NCBI RefSeq assembly: GCF_036250735.1
Contig: NZ_CP109430.1
Location: 2,294,001-2,358,000, forward strand
From: Streptosporangium sp. NBC_01495
GTDB taxonomy: Bacteria > Actinomycetota > Actinomycetes > Streptosporangiales > Streptosporangiaceae
DNA length: 64,000 nucleotides
Reading direction: 5' to 3'
How positions within the stretch are numbered: the stretch's first letter is position 1; each line of letters starts with the position of its first letter. The translations under genes were made by a program, and so were the position numbers. Under the pieces are notes generated by a model that had not been told where the DNA came from, did no database searches, and saw nothing but the letters and a program-made list of their open reading frames with translations. Shown here piece by piece: positions 1-8,725 of this stretch.

Positions 1-61
1 TGAGTCGTTCCGCTACGCGGGCGAGGGCGCTCCGGTCCGCTGGCTGCACGCCGCCGTCTGA
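1..61 (+). CDS. 3' end of a DUF3145-like protein (partial)
   Basis: The window opens inside a plus-strand reading frame (first full codon at 2) that ends at TGA 59-61. Its last residues read ESFRYAGEGAPVRWLHAAV. This resembles the C-terminus I remember for DUF3145 proteins, which sit next to the fatty acid synthase genes in Streptomyces and relatives. The gene would converge on accD6. Only 19 codons are visible, so the family assignment rests on the tail motif (FRYAGEGAPVRWLH) and on neighbourhood. Confidence 0.5.
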   Translation, partial: ESFRYAGEGAPVRWLHAAV

Positions 62-563
62 TCGGGCGTCTCCTGCGGGTCGCGTCCGCCCCCTCGTGCT
101 GGAGGGCCGTCCCGGACACGGGTTTGGAACGTGCCCGGCGGCCGTTCCGCCCCGGGAGGTGACCCGCGGCGGTGTCCTCGCGGCCCGTCGAGCCCCTCGG
201 CCCCCGCGCCTCTCGTACGGAGGCTCCCGCGGTGGTGATCGAGCTGACCCACCTGGCGACGCTCTACCACCCCGCGCCTCTCGTACGGAGGCTCCCGCGG
301 GCTCCCGGGCCGTGACCGTCCGGCTCCGGGGGCGGCGTCACCGTGTGGAGGACTCCCTCCGCGGGGGAAGAGCGGAGGACTTCCCGGCGGTGAGGGCTCC
401 CGGGCGGAGGGGATCGGCGGAGAGGCTCCCGAGCGGAGGTTCCCGAGGAGAGGTTCCCGAAGGGAGATTTCCGAAGGGGAGGTTCTCGGCGAGGGAAGGG
501 CGGTGGGAAAGCGGGCGAGCCCCCGCCGGCGGGACCGGTGGGGGCTCGTCGGAAGTCGGGGTG
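62..563. other. Gene-free convergent intergenic region
   Basis: No reading frame here has a plausible start and ribosome binding site. The stretch lies between the end of the DUF3145-like gene and the end of accD6. It contains a perfect 31-bp direct repeat (202-232 and 270-300) and, at 425-495, several short variants of a GAGGTTCCCGAAGG motif. I see no canonical terminator hairpin with a U tract. Confidence 0.6.
202..300. repeat. 31-bp perfect direct repeat, two copies
   Basis: The same 31 bases, beginning CCCCGCGCCTCTCGTACGGA, occur at 202-232 and 270-300, separated by 37 bp of unrelated sequence. Neither copy lies in a supported gene. Confidence 0.85.
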
Positions 564-1985
564 TCAGAGGGGGATGTTGCCGTGGGCCCCCCTGGCGGGG
601 GTCGCCTGGGCCAGGACCCTGGCGATGGCGCCCCTGGTCTCCTCGGGCTTGATGACCTCGTCGACCACGCCGAGCTCGATGGCCCGGTCGAGGCCGCCGG
701 CGAGGATCTCGTGCTCCTCGGCGAGCCTGGTCTCCAGGGCGGCGCGCTCCTCCTCGGGGGCGGCGGCGAGCTCGCGGCGCTTGAGGACGCGGACCGCGGC
801 GACCGCGCCCATGACCGCGATCTGGGTCGTCGGCCAGCCGAACACCTTGGTCGCGCCCAGCGAGCGGGAGTTCATCGCGACGTAGGCGCCGCCGTAGGCC
901 TTCCTGGTCACCAGGGTGATCCGCGGCACGGAGGCCTCGGCGAAGGCGTGCAGGAGCTTGGCGCCGCGGCGGACCACGCCGTCGTGCTCCTGCCCGACGC
1001 CCGGCAGGTAGCCGGGCACGTCCACCAGGACGACCAGCGGCACCCCGAAGGCATCGCACATCCGGACGAACCGTGCGGCCTTCTCCGCCGAGGCGGAGTC
1101 GAGGCAGCCGCCCAGGCGCATCGGGTTGTTGGCCACCACGCCCACGGTCCGGCCGCCGAGGCGGCCCAGGGTGGTGACGACGTTGGGTGCCCACTTGGCG
1201 TGCAGCTCCACGCCCGGCTCGTCGAGCAGGCCCGTGACGAGCGGCTTCACGTCGTAGGCGCGGCGCACGTTGTCGGGCAGCAGGCCGGAGAAGTCGACCT
1301 CCTCGACCTCGGCGCGCACCCGGCCCTGGTGGCCGAGGAGCACCGCCAGGCGGCGGGCCTGCACGTAGGCGTCCGTCTCGGTCTTGGTGATCACGTGCAC
1401 GACGCCGCTGCGCTTGCTGTGCGGCTCGGGGCCGCCCAGGGCGGCCATGTCGATCTGCTCGCCGGTGACGCTGCGGACCACGTCGGGGCCGGTGACGAAG
1501 ATGCGGCCCTCGTCGGCCAGGATCACGATGTCGGTCAGCGCCGGGCCGTACGCGGCACCGCCCGCGGCGGGGCCGACGACCACGGACAGCTGCGGGACCA
1601 CGCCGGAGGCGCGGGTCATCGCGGCGAAGACGCGGCCGACCGCGTGCAGCGACTCCACGCCCTCGGCGAGGCGGGCGCCGCCGGAGTGCCAGACGCCGAT
1701 GACGGGAATCCGCTCGCGGACCGCGACGTCGTAGGCGTGCACGATGTGCTCGCACCCCTCGCTGCCCATCGCACCGCCCTGGACGCGGGCGTCACTGACG
1801 AACGCGACGACCGGCACACCCTCCACGCGGCCCGTCGCGGCGAGGATGCCACTGCGGTCGACCGGCGAGATCAGCTGGATCGACCCCTCGTCGAGCAGAG
1901 CGGAGAGACGCGCCTGAGGGTCACGGGGATCAAGAGGCTCCTGATCGGAGTCCTCGCTCACCACCCCGTTGTCGAGCACAGTCAT
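564..1985 (-). CDS. accD6: Acyl-CoA carboxylase carboxyltransferase beta subunit, AccD6-type
   Basis: This 473-residue protein is the carboxyltransferase subunit of a biotin-dependent acyl-CoA carboxylase. It moves CO2 from carboxybiotin to acetyl- or propionyl-CoA to supply malonyl-type extender units. The carboxyl transferase fold is visible from motifs such as GPAAGGAAYGPALTD and the C-terminal NNPMRLGGCLDS and KAYGGAYVAMNSRSL blocks. The length equals that of mycobacterial AccD6, and the position directly after fabF is the same as there. The ATG at 1985 was chosen because AAGGGG lies just upstream and fabF ends 13 bp before; the open frame extends further but only inside fabF. A biotinylated alpha subunit is not encoded nearby. 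Confidence 0.93.
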   Translation of the reverse strand: MTVLDNGVVSEDSDQEPLDPRDPQARLSALLDEGSIQLISPVDRSGILAATGRVEGVPVVAFVSDARVQGGAMGSEGCEHIVHAYDVAVRERIPVIGVWHSGGARLAEGVESLHAVGRVFAAMTRASGVVPQLSVVVGPAAGGAAYGPALTDIVILADEGRIFVTGPDVVRSVTGEQIDMAALGGPEPHSKRSGVVHVITKTETDAYVQARRLAVLLGHQGRVRAEVEEVDFSGLLPDNVRRAYDVKPLVTGLLDEPGVELHAKWAPNVVTTLGRLGGRTVGVVANNPMRLGGCLDSASAEKAARFVRMCDAFGVPLVVLVDVPGYLPGVGQEHDGVVRRGAKLLHAFAEASVPRITLVTRKAYGGAYVAMNSRSLGATKVFGWPTTQIAVMGAVAAVRVLKRRELAAAPEEERAALETRLAEEHEILAGGLDRAIELGVVDEVIKPEETRGAIARVLAQATPARGAHGNIPL

Positions 1986-1998
1986 CACGAGCCCCTTG

Positions 1999-3231
1999 TC
2001 AGATGCTGGTGAAGGCCACGGCGACGTCGTGCCCGCCGAACCCGAAGGAGTTGTTGATCGCGGCGATCTGACCGCCGGGCAGGGCGCGGGGCTCGCCGCG
2101 CACGATGTCGACCTCGACACCGTCGTCGAGGTCGTCCACGTTGATCGTTCCGGGTGCGCGTCGTTCGTGCAGTGCGAGGACGGTGAAGACGGACTCGATG
2201 CCGCCGGCACCGCCGAGCAGGTGACCGGTCATCGACTTGGTGCCGCTGACCAGCGGGTGGTCGCCGATGACCTCCTTGATCGCCCTCGTCTCCACCACGT
2301 CGCCCGCGGGGGTGGAGGTGGCGTGCGCGTTCACGTGCTTGATGTCCTGGCCGGTGAGGCCGGCGTTCTCCAGGACGCGGCGCATGGCCAGCATGACCCC
2401 GGCGCCGCTCGGCTCGGGCTGGGCGATGTGGTGGGCGTCGGCCGAGTAGCCGACCCCGGCGGCCACCGCGTAGATCGTGGCGCCGCGCGCGAGGGCGTGC
2501 TCCTCGGACTCCAGCACGACGATGCCGGCGCCCTCGCCGAGGACGAAGCCGTCGCGGCCCTTGTCCCACGGCCTGGAGGCGCGCTGCGGCTCGTCGTTGC
2601 GGGTGGACATGGCGCGCATGGCCGCGAAGGACCCGATGTTCAGCGGGTGGATGGCCGCCTCGGTGCCGCCGGCCACGACCACGTCGGCCCGGCCGGAACG
2701 GATCATCTCGATGGCGTACCCGATCGACTCGGCGCCGGTGGCGCAGGCGCTCACCGTGGCGTGGACGCCGGCGCGCGCGCCGACCTCGATGCCGATCCAG
2801 CCCGCCGCGCCGTTCGGCATCAGCATGGGCACGGTGAACGGTGAGAGCCGCTGCCAGCCCCTCTCCTTGAAGGTGTCGTAGGCGGCGAGGATCGTGGTGA
2901 TGCCCCCGATACCGCTGCCCACGACGACGCCGAGCCGCTCGGGGTCGACCTTGTCGATCGCGGCGTGTGCCCACGCCTCGCGAGCCGCGACCAGGGCGAA
3001 CTGCTCGGCCCGGTCCAGCCGCCGCGACTCCGGCCGGGGCAGGACCTCGGTCGGGTCCACGGCGGAGAAGGCGGCGAACTTCACCGGGACGGAGTCCACC
3101 CAGTCGGCCGTGATGTTGCTGATCCCCGACTGACCGGCGAGGAGCGCCGACCAGGTCGAGGCGACGTCTCCACCGAGGGGCGTGGTCGCGCCGAGCCCGG
3201 TGACGACGACACGTACCTGGTCTGTACTCAC
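1999..3231 (-). CDS. fabF: Beta-ketoacyl-ACP synthase II (KasA/FabF)
   Basis: The 410-residue condensing enzyme elongates acyl chains by decarboxylative Claisen condensation of malonyl-ACP with acyl-ACP in the cytoplasm. The Cys-His-His triad is intact: Cys163 in VSACATGAESIG, His303 in NAHATSTPAGD and His337 in KSMTGHLLGGAGG. The C-terminal NNSFGFGGH motif is also present. It lies between acpP and accD6 in a tight minus-strand operon. Only one KAS II gene is present here, whereas mycobacteria carry kasA and kasB in tandem. Confidence 0.96.
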   Translation of the reverse strand: MSTDQVRVVVTGLGATTPLGGDVASTWSALLAGQSGISNITADWVDSVPVKFAAFSAVDPTEVLPRPESRRLDRAEQFALVAAREAWAHAAIDKVDPERLGVVVGSGIGGITTILAAYDTFKERGWQRLSPFTVPMLMPNGAAGWIGIEVGARAGVHATVSACATGAESIGYAIEMIRSGRADVVVAGGTEAAIHPLNIGSFAAMRAMSTRNDEPQRASRPWDKGRDGFVLGEGAGIVVLESEEHALARGATIYAVAAGVGYSADAHHIAQPEPSGAGVMLAMRRVLENAGLTGQDIKHVNAHATSTPAGDVVETRAIKEVIGDHPLVSGTKSMTGHLLGGAGGIESVFTVLALHERRAPGTINVDDLDDGVEVDIVRGEPRALPGGQIAAINNSFGFGGHDVAVAFTSI

Positions 3232-3288
3232 TGCTGCGCTCCTTGTGAATCGCTGGTCAAACTGATCTGGGGAAAGAGCCGGGACGTC

Positions 3289-3528
3289 TCAGTTCTGGAT
3301 GAAGTTGATGACGTCCTTGACGGTCTTGAGGTGCTTGAGCTGGTCGTCCGGGATCTCGACGCCGAACTCGTCCTGAGCGGCGACGGCGATCTCGACCATG
3401 GACAGCGAGTCGATGTCGAGGTCGTCGACGAAGCTCTTCTCCGGGGTGACCTCGGTGGCCGGGATCCCGGTGATCTCGTTGATGATCTTGCCGACGCCGG
3501 CGAGGATCTCCTGCTCGGTCAGAGCCAT
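3289..3528 (-). CDS. acpP: Acyl carrier protein
   Basis: A 79-residue acidic acyl carrier protein that carries growing fatty acyl chains on a 4'-phosphopantetheine arm. The attachment serine is Ser41 in the DIDSLSMVE motif. The start ATG at 3528 gives the standard ACP length; the open frame continues upstream but there overlaps fabH out of frame. It lies 57 bp upstream of fabF and 65 bp downstream of fabH within the fab operon. Confidence 0.96.
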   Translation of the reverse strand: MALTEQEILAGVGKIINEITGIPATEVTPEKSFVDDLDIDSLSMVEIAVAAQDEFGVEIPDDQLKHLKTVKDVINFIQN

Positions 3529-3593
3529 GTCGCGTGTTCTCCTTGGAATCGTGGTTCTTCTGGTATCCCGTGCGGCGGGGCCGCGCGGAAGCT

Positions 3594-4550
3594 TTAGGGG
3601 ATCTCGATGATCTGGCCCGCGTAGGTCAGGCCCGCGCCGAAGCCCAGCAGCAGGGCGAGCCCGCCCGACTGGACCTCGCCGCGCTCGATCATCCGGGACA
3701 GGGCCAGCGGGATCGAGGCGGCGGAGGTGTTGCCCGCCAGGACGATGTCCTTGGCGATGACGGCGTTGTCCGCGCCGAGCTTGCGGGCGATCGCCTCGAT
3801 GATGCGGAGGTTGGCCTGGTGGGGTACGAAGGCCGCGAGGTCGGCCGGGTCCACCCCGGCACGCTCGCAGATCTCCTTGGCGACGGGGTGAAGCGCGGTG
3901 GTCGCCCAGCGGAACACGGTCTGGCCCTCCTGGTGCAGGAAGGAGTCGCGGTCCTTGATGATGATCGCGTCGAACTTGTCGCCGGCGCTGCCCCACACCA
4001 CGGGACCGATGCCCGGGGTGTCGGAGGGGCCGACGACCGCGGCGCCCGCGCCGTCGGCGAAGATCACCGCGGTGGCCCGGTCGGTCCAGTCGATCCACTG
4101 GGAGAGCTTCTCGGTGCCGACGACGAGCACGTTGGTCGCCGAGCCGGCGCGAATCGCGTCGTTGGCGAGCGCGAGCGCGTAGCAGAAGCCCGAGCAGGCG
4201 GTGTTGACGTCGAACGCCCCGGGGGCGTCGATGCCCAGCCGGGTGGCCACCCGGCCGGCGGCGTTGGGGATCTGTGTCTCCAGCGTGCAGGTGGCGACGA
4301 TCACCAGGTCGATGTCGGAGACCGCCAGGCCGCTCGCGGCGAGGGCCTTGCCGCCCGCCTGCACGGCCAGGTCGATCTCGGACTCGTTGTCCGGGGCGAT
4401 CCGGCGCTCCTTGATGCCGACGCGGCTCTGGATCCACTCGTCGTTGGTCTCCATGGTCGCCGACAGGTCGTCGTTGGTGACCACGTTGGAAGGCTGGTAG
4501 TGGCCGAAGGCCAGGATCCTCGCGCCGGGCGCGCCCTGTGAGATCTTCAT
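3594..4550 (-). CDS. fabH: Beta-ketoacyl-ACP synthase III
   Basis: The 318-residue KAS III starts fatty acid synthesis by condensing a short acyl-CoA with malonyl-ACP. In actinomycetes it is the step that admits branched primers. The Cys-His-Asn triad is visible: Cys119 (NTACSGF), His244 (VPHQANLRI) and Asn274 (LAGNTSAAS). I place the start at ATG 4550, seven bases after the fabD stop, with GAGGAG upstream inside the end of fabD. An in-frame start 30 bp further upstream would overlap fabD and has no better ribosome site. Confidence 0.94.
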   Translation of the reverse strand: MKISQGAPGARILAFGHYQPSNVVTNDDLSATMETNDEWIQSRVGIKERRIAPDNESEIDLAVQAGGKALAASGLAVSDIDLVIVATCTLETQIPNAAGRVATRLGIDAPGAFDVNTACSGFCYALALANDAIRAGSATNVLVVGTEKLSQWIDWTDRATAVIFADGAGAAVVGPSDTPGIGPVVWGSAGDKFDAIIIKDRDSFLHQEGQTVFRWATTALHPVAKEICERAGVDPADLAAFVPHQANLRIIEAIARKLGADNAVIAKDIVLAGNTSAASIPLALSRMIERGEVQSGGLALLLGFGAGLTYAGQIIEIP

Positions 4551-4557
4551 TCGTCGA

Positions 4558-5469
4558 TCACCGCTCCTCAGGTGACTCAAGGGCGGCTCGCGCGGCCTCC
4601 AGGTCGTCGGGGGTCTTCAGGGCGACGGTCGTCACCCCGCGCAGAGCACGCTTGGCCAGGCCGGTGAGCGTGCCGCCGGGGACAAGTTCGATCATCGTGG
4701 TGACGCCGCGCTCGGCCATCGTGGCCATGCAGGCGTCCCAGCGCACCGGGTTGGCGACCTGGGTGACCAGGCGCTCCATGAACTCGGCGCCGCTCGTGAC
4801 CGCCGAGCCGTCGCTGTTGGACAGCAGCGTGACGACGGGGTCGGCCGGGGTGATACCCGCGGTGGCCTCGCGCAGGCGGCTGGCCGCGGGGGCCATGTGC
4901 GCGGTGTGGAACGCGCCGGCGACCGACAGCGCGATCACCCGGGCTCGCGCGGGCGGCTCGGCCTTGAAGGCCGCCAGCTGCTCCAGCGTGCCGCCGACCA
5001 CGATCTGCCCGGCGCCGTTGATGTTGGCGGGGGTGAGCCCCTTGTCGGCGATGGCCGCGAGGACCTCCTCCTCGACGCCGCCGAGGACGGCCGACATGCC
5101 GGTCTCGGTGATCGTCGCGGCCTTGGCCATCGCCTGGCCGCGCTCGCGGACGAGGCCGACGGCCTGCTCGGGGGTGACCACCCCGGCCAGCGCGGCGGCG
5201 GTGAACTCGCCCACGCTGTGCCCGGCGACGAGGTCGGGGGAGGCCCCGAGCACCTCGGCGACGGCCAGCCCGGCGGCTACGAGGAGTGGTTGCGCGACGG
5301 CGGTGTCACGGATCTCGTCCGCGTCGGCGGTGGTCCCGTAGGCGATCAAATCGAGGCCGGCCAGCTCCGACCAAGCGGTCAGCCGATCGGCCACGCCCGG
5401 TAGTTCGAGCCATGGACTGAGAAAGCCTGGAGTCTGGGCACCCTGGCCCGGAGCGACGATGACGAGCAC
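4558..5469 (-). CDS. fabD: Malonyl-CoA:ACP transacylase
   Basis: This 303-residue enzyme loads malonyl units from CoA onto ACP. The nucleophile is Ser85 in GHSVGE, with Arg110 and His188 (GAFHTAH) as the other expected catalytic residues. Translation begins at GTG 5469; an AGGGCAGG stretch lies about 10 bases upstream. It is the first gene of the fab operon, and the 117-bp gap before fasR holds an inverted repeat that could be the regulator's operator. Confidence 0.95.
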   Translation of the reverse strand: MLVIVAPGQGAQTPGFLSPWLELPGVADRLTAWSELAGLDLIAYGTTADADEIRDTAVAQPLLVAAGLAVAEVLGASPDLVAGHSVGEFTAAALAGVVTPEQAVGLVRERGQAMAKAATITETGMSAVLGGVEEEVLAAIADKGLTPANINGAGQIVVGGTLEQLAAFKAEPPARARVIALSVAGAFHTAHMAPAASRLREATAGITPADPVVTLLSNSDGSAVTSGAEFMERLVTQVANPVRWDACMATMAERGVTTMIELVPGGTLTGLAKRALRGVTTVALKTPDDLEAARAALESPEER

Positions 5470-5539
5470 AAAATCCAGCCTGCCCTGTAGAGGTTCAATA
5501 CATGGATGGAGATCCAGACGAAGTTTGTCCCCACTTCTT

Positions 5540-5554
5540 TGTAGGGAACCTACA
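5540..5554. promoter_or_regulatory. Inverted repeat upstream of fabD, candidate FasR operator
   Basis: TGTAGG-GAA-CCTACA is a perfect 6-bp inverted repeat with a 3-bp centre, flanked by CCCAC (5530-5534) and GTGGG (5555-5559). It sits in the fasR-fabD gap, about 70 bp upstream of the fabD start. In Streptomyces coelicolor, FasR (SCO2386) activates fabDHPF by binding the fabD promoter; that this particular repeat is the site is inference from position. Confidence 0.45.
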
Positions 5555-5586
5555 GTGGGAGTTTCGTGGAGATTAAGTAAAGGGCT

Positions 5587-6792
5587 TTAGGTCACCGGCG
5601 TTTCGGACAGACGCCCGAGAATCAGCCCCACCTGGAGGGTGAAGGCGGATCGTCCCTCGGTCGGCTGATAGCCGGTCAACTCTGTGATTTTACGCAGACG
5701 GTAGCGCACCGTGTTCGGATGGACGAACAGCAGGCGGGCCGTCGCCTCCAGGGACGTGCCCTGTTCCAGGTAGGTCGCGAGGGTGTCGAGAAGCGGCGTG
5801 CCGATCAGCGGCAGATAGACGTTCTCGATCAGCTGTGCCCTGGCGTCGCCGTCGCCGTCGATGGCCCGTTCGGCGAGCAGGTCCTCGGCGTGGACCGGCC
5901 TGGGCGCGTCCGGCCACCCCGCGGCGGCCCGCAGCCCGGCCATCGCCGCCCGCGCCGAGCTGGCGGCCGAGTGCAGGTCGGCCACCTCGGGCCCGATCAC
6001 GATCGGACCGGCGCCGAAACGCGGCACCACGTGCCTGGCCGCCGCGGCGACGCTGTCCGCCCCGCCCACGATCACGATCAGCCGGTCGCCCTGCACCCCG
6101 GCCAGCATGTCCAGGCCCGACCTGCGGCCCCGGTCGCGCAGCGCGTCGATGACCGCCTGAGGGTCGTCGTCCGGGGTCTGCCCGGCCAGCACCACGACGG
6201 GGGCGGAGGTCCAGCCGAGCGCGGCGGCCCACGAGTGCAGGCCGTCGTCGACCTCGCCCCTGACCAGGGCGTCCACGATCAGCGCCTCCAGCCGCGCGTC
6301 CCACGCCCCGCGAGCCTCGGCCTCCCGTGCGTACACCTGCGCGGCGGCGAACGCGACGTCGCGGGTGTAGCGGAGCATCGCCTGCTGGAGCTGGTCCTCC
6401 CCGCCGGGCGCGGCCAGCTCCCCGGTCTGCGCCTCGACCACCTCGACCACGACCCGCACGATGTCGACGGTCTGCTGCAGCGAGATGGACCGCTTCAGCT
6501 CCCTGGGCGCGGTGCCGAAGAACTCGATGCTGGGCGTCGGGCGGCCCTCACCGGCGTGCTGGAACCACTCCACGAACGCGGCGATCCCGGCCTGGGCGAC
6601 GAGCCCGACCCAGGACCTGTCCTCGGCCGACAGGGCGCGGAACCACATCAGCCGGTCGTCCATGCGGGACATGGCGGCCGTGCCCAGCGTGCCCATGGCC
6701 CGCTCCAGCCGGCGCGTGGTGTCCTCCCGGACCCGGTCGGAGTCGGGATCCCTCCCGTCCTTCCCGGTCACGACGTCGCTGTGCCTGAACAC
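5587..6792 (-). CDS. fasR: PucR-family transcriptional activator of the fab operon (FasR-like)
   Basis: A 401-residue regulator with an N-terminal all-helical region (WFRALSAEDRSWVGLVAQAG), a GGDEF-like PucR middle region and a C-terminal PucR helix-turn-helix (TARLLFVHPNTVRYRLRKI). Orthologues lie directly upstream of fabD in Streptomyces (FasR, which activates fabDHPF) and Mycobacterium (Rv2242). I chose GTG 6792 because GGAG lies seven bases upstream; GTG 6813 is an in-frame alternative without a ribosome site, and the open frame continues to 6957. The gene has the same direction as fabD and a 117-bp gap. Confidence 0.88.
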   Translation of the reverse strand: MFRHSDVVTGKDGRDPDSDRVREDTTRRLERAMGTLGTAAMSRMDDRLMWFRALSAEDRSWVGLVAQAGIAAFVEWFQHAGEGRPTPSIEFFGTAPRELKRSISLQQTVDIVRVVVEVVEAQTGELAAPGGEDQLQQAMLRYTRDVAFAAAQVYAREAEARGAWDARLEALIVDALVRGEVDDGLHSWAAALGWTSAPVVVLAGQTPDDDPQAVIDALRDRGRRSGLDMLAGVQGDRLIVIVGGADSVAAAARHVVPRFGAGPIVIGPEVADLHSAASSARAAMAGLRAAAGWPDAPRPVHAEDLLAERAIDGDGDARAQLIENVYLPLIGTPLLDTLATYLEQGTSLEATARLLFVHPNTVRYRLRKITELTGYQPTEGRSAFTLQVGLILGRLSETPVT

Positions 6793-6918
6793 TCGCTCGC
6801 TCCGCTCCCTCACGCCACTAAGAGTGCCAGGTCGCACGAGATGCGCCAGCCGCGGTTCCGGACAGCGTGCGCCTCCCGATCCTGTACGTCCCGCACGACC
6901 GGGTCCCGCGCGTCCGGC

Positions 6919-6987
6919 CGCGTCCCCGTCCCGCGCGTCCGTATCCCATGTTTCCACCGGGACGCGGACGCGCGGGACGGGGGCGCG
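6919..6987. terminator. Long hairpin between the DUF350 operon and fasR
   Basis: A 23-bp stem (6919-6941 with 6965-6987, 22 of 23 positions complementary, the exception being a possible G-U pair) encloses a 23-nt loop. It begins 23 bp after the end of the DUF350 gene on the minus strand, so it most likely terminates that operon. It lies upstream of fasR and could also insulate that promoter. Confidence 0.6.
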
Positions 6988-7009
6988 CCGGGCGCGGCCG
7001 TACGCGGGT

Positions 7010-7498
7010 TCAGACGACCGCGACGGCGGTGATCAGCCCGATGGCCAGGTGGGTGACCGCGAGCAGCCGGGCGCCCGGCTGGAGCTCCGCCTCCGTGACC
7101 AGCTCGCGCACCGAGATGCCCGCCACCCTGTCGAACGCGATCATCGCCACGGTCTGCACGGCGATGCCGACCAGGCCGAAGACCAGCGTCGCGAGCAGGC
7201 CCTCGTGCAGGGCGCCGCCGGAGGACCAGATGGAGGCCGCCACGATCAGCCCGACGGCCGCCAGCCCGGAGCCGGTGAGCAGGGTGGCGTTGGGGTTGCG
7301 CTCCTCCTTGATGAGCCTGCTGAGTTTGCCGGGGATGACCAGGTCGATCACGTAGAAGCCGATGATGAGCAGGATCACGCCGAGCGCGGCGTACGAGGCG
7401 ATCGCGAGCGCGCCGCGCCCGAGGGTCTCGATGAGCGAGAGCGTCTCGGCGCCGGGCATGACGGGCACGGGCGTGGTCGGCACGGGGGTGGGACTCAT
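7010..7498 (-). CDS. DUF350 (YjfL-type) inner membrane protein
   Basis: A 162-residue integral membrane protein with about four hydrophobic segments (for example ALAIASYAALGVILLIIGFYVIDL near residues 30-53). It matches the DUF350/YjfL pattern, including the conserved EERNPNATLLTGSGL stretch. It is the last gene of a three-gene operon, 22 bp after the ATP-grasp gene. Escherichia coli has the equivalent trio yjfL-yjfM-yjfC. The biochemical role is unknown. ATG 7498 was chosen because the residues upstream of it overlap the preceding gene. Confidence 0.85.
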   Translation of the reverse strand: MSPTPVPTTPVPVMPGAETLSLIETLGRGALAIASYAALGVILLIIGFYVIDLVIPGKLSRLIKEERNPNATLLTGSGLAAVGLIVAASIWSSGGALHEGLLATLVFGLVGIAVQTVAMIAFDRVAGISVRELVTEAELQPGARLLAVTHLAIGLITAVAVV

Positions 7499-7520
7499 GT
7501 GTTGTTTCTCTTTCCGGGAC

Positions 7521-8681
7521 TCAGAGTTCGATGCGGTGCGGGACGAATGACGACGTGTCGTCGGTGATGAACCCCGAGGTCTCGCGGATGCCGACACCCG
7601 CCGCCTCGTCGTGGACGACCCAGGCGCCGAGCACCGGACGCCAGCCCTCGAAGAGGGGCAGCGCCTGGAACTCCTGGTAGACGTATCCCTCGGCGCCGTA
7701 GCCGCCGAGGGTCTCGACGTGCTCGCCGGGGCTGACGATCCGCATGTTGGCGCCCTCGCGGCCGAGCAGCGGCTTGACGATGTACGAGGACAGGTCGCGG
7801 GGACCGTCGAGATAGGCGGGCAGCAGGTTCGGGTGCCCCGGATACAGCTCCCAGAGCACCGCGAGCAGCGCCTTGTTGGACAGCAGCATCTTCCACAGCG
7901 GCTCGATCCAGGTCGTCGAGACCTGCTGGCGCACCGCCCGCGTCCCGAACGGGTCGGCGACGGCCCACTCCCACGGGTACAACTTGCAGAGCGAGCGGAT
8001 CACCCTGCGCTCCATGTCGACGAAGCGGAGGTTGAGGTCGTCCCAGCCGATGTCCTCCATGGCCACCGCGACGGTCTTGAGCCCGGCCTGGTCGGCGGTC
8101 TCCTGCAGGTAGGCGAGGGTCATCACCTCCTCGCCTGACTCGTCCATGTTGGTCCAGGCGAAGTGCGTGGGCCCGGTGGGCAGGCCGGTCGAGATCTGCT
8201 GCCACCTGGCGATGAGCCGCTCGTGGATGGAGTTCCACTGGTCGTCGTCCGGGTAGCGGTCGCGCAGCCAGAACCACTGCACCACCGAGCTCTCCAGGAG
8301 GCTGGTGGGGGTGTCGGCGTTGTACTCCAGCATCTTGGCGGGGCCGGTCCCGTCGTAGCGCAGGTCGAAACGGCCGAACAGGTGCGGGTCGTTCCGCTCC
8401 CAGGACGCGGCGATCTCCGGGGCCACCCACTGCGGGATCGCGAAGTCGGCGTAGCGGCCCTTGGTGACGACGTGCTCCACGGCGTGCAGGCACATCCGGT
8501 GCAGTTCCTCGACCTGGTTCTCCAGGTCGAGGACCTCGTCCATGGAGAAGACGTACTGGACGGTCTCGTCCCAGTACGGGCGGTCGAGGCCCTCGGGGTG
8601 GGCCGAACGGTGGTAGGCCAGGCCGTGGCCCTCGATGACGCTCTCCCAGTCGTCGCGGGGGAGCGAGGTCTCGCGTCTCAT
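7521..8681 (-). CDS. Glutathionylspermidine-synthase-like ATP-grasp protein (YgiC/YjfC family)
   Basis: The 386-residue protein has the single GSP-synthetase C-terminal ATP-grasp domain of the YgiC/YjfC family. Visible blocks are DLRYDGTGPAKMLEYNADTPTSLLES near residues 105-130, HFAWTNMDESGEEV, and the late SSYIVKPLLGREGANMRIV ATP-binding region. Chemistry would be ATP-dependent amide bond formation, but actinomycetes do not make glutathionylspermidine, so the real substrate is unknown. It lacks the amidase half of E. coli Gss. It lies between the YgiB-like protein and DUF350. Confidence 0.85.
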   Translation of the reverse strand: MRRETSLPRDDWESVIEGHGLAYHRSAHPEGLDRPYWDETVQYVFSMDEVLDLENQVEELHRMCLHAVEHVVTKGRYADFAIPQWVAPEIAASWERNDPHLFGRFDLRYDGTGPAKMLEYNADTPTSLLESSVVQWFWLRDRYPDDDQWNSIHERLIARWQQISTGLPTGPTHFAWTNMDESGEEVMTLAYLQETADQAGLKTVAVAMEDIGWDDLNLRFVDMERRVIRSLCKLYPWEWAVADPFGTRAVRQQVSTTWIEPLWKMLLSNKALLAVLWELYPGHPNLLPAYLDGPRDLSSYIVKPLLGREGANMRIVSPGEHVETLGGYGAEGYVYQEFQALPLFEGWRPVLGAWVVHDEAAGVGIRETSGFITDDTSSFVPHRIEL

Positions 8682-8725
8682 CTCCTGCTCACCTGTTGCT
8701 CATCGGCTTGCTCATCGGCGCCGGA

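Noticed and set aside
96..2012. 638-codon plus-strand open frame antisense to accD6
   Set aside because: High GC leaves long open antisense frames; the opposite strand encodes a clear carboxyltransferase and this translation has no recognisable motif.
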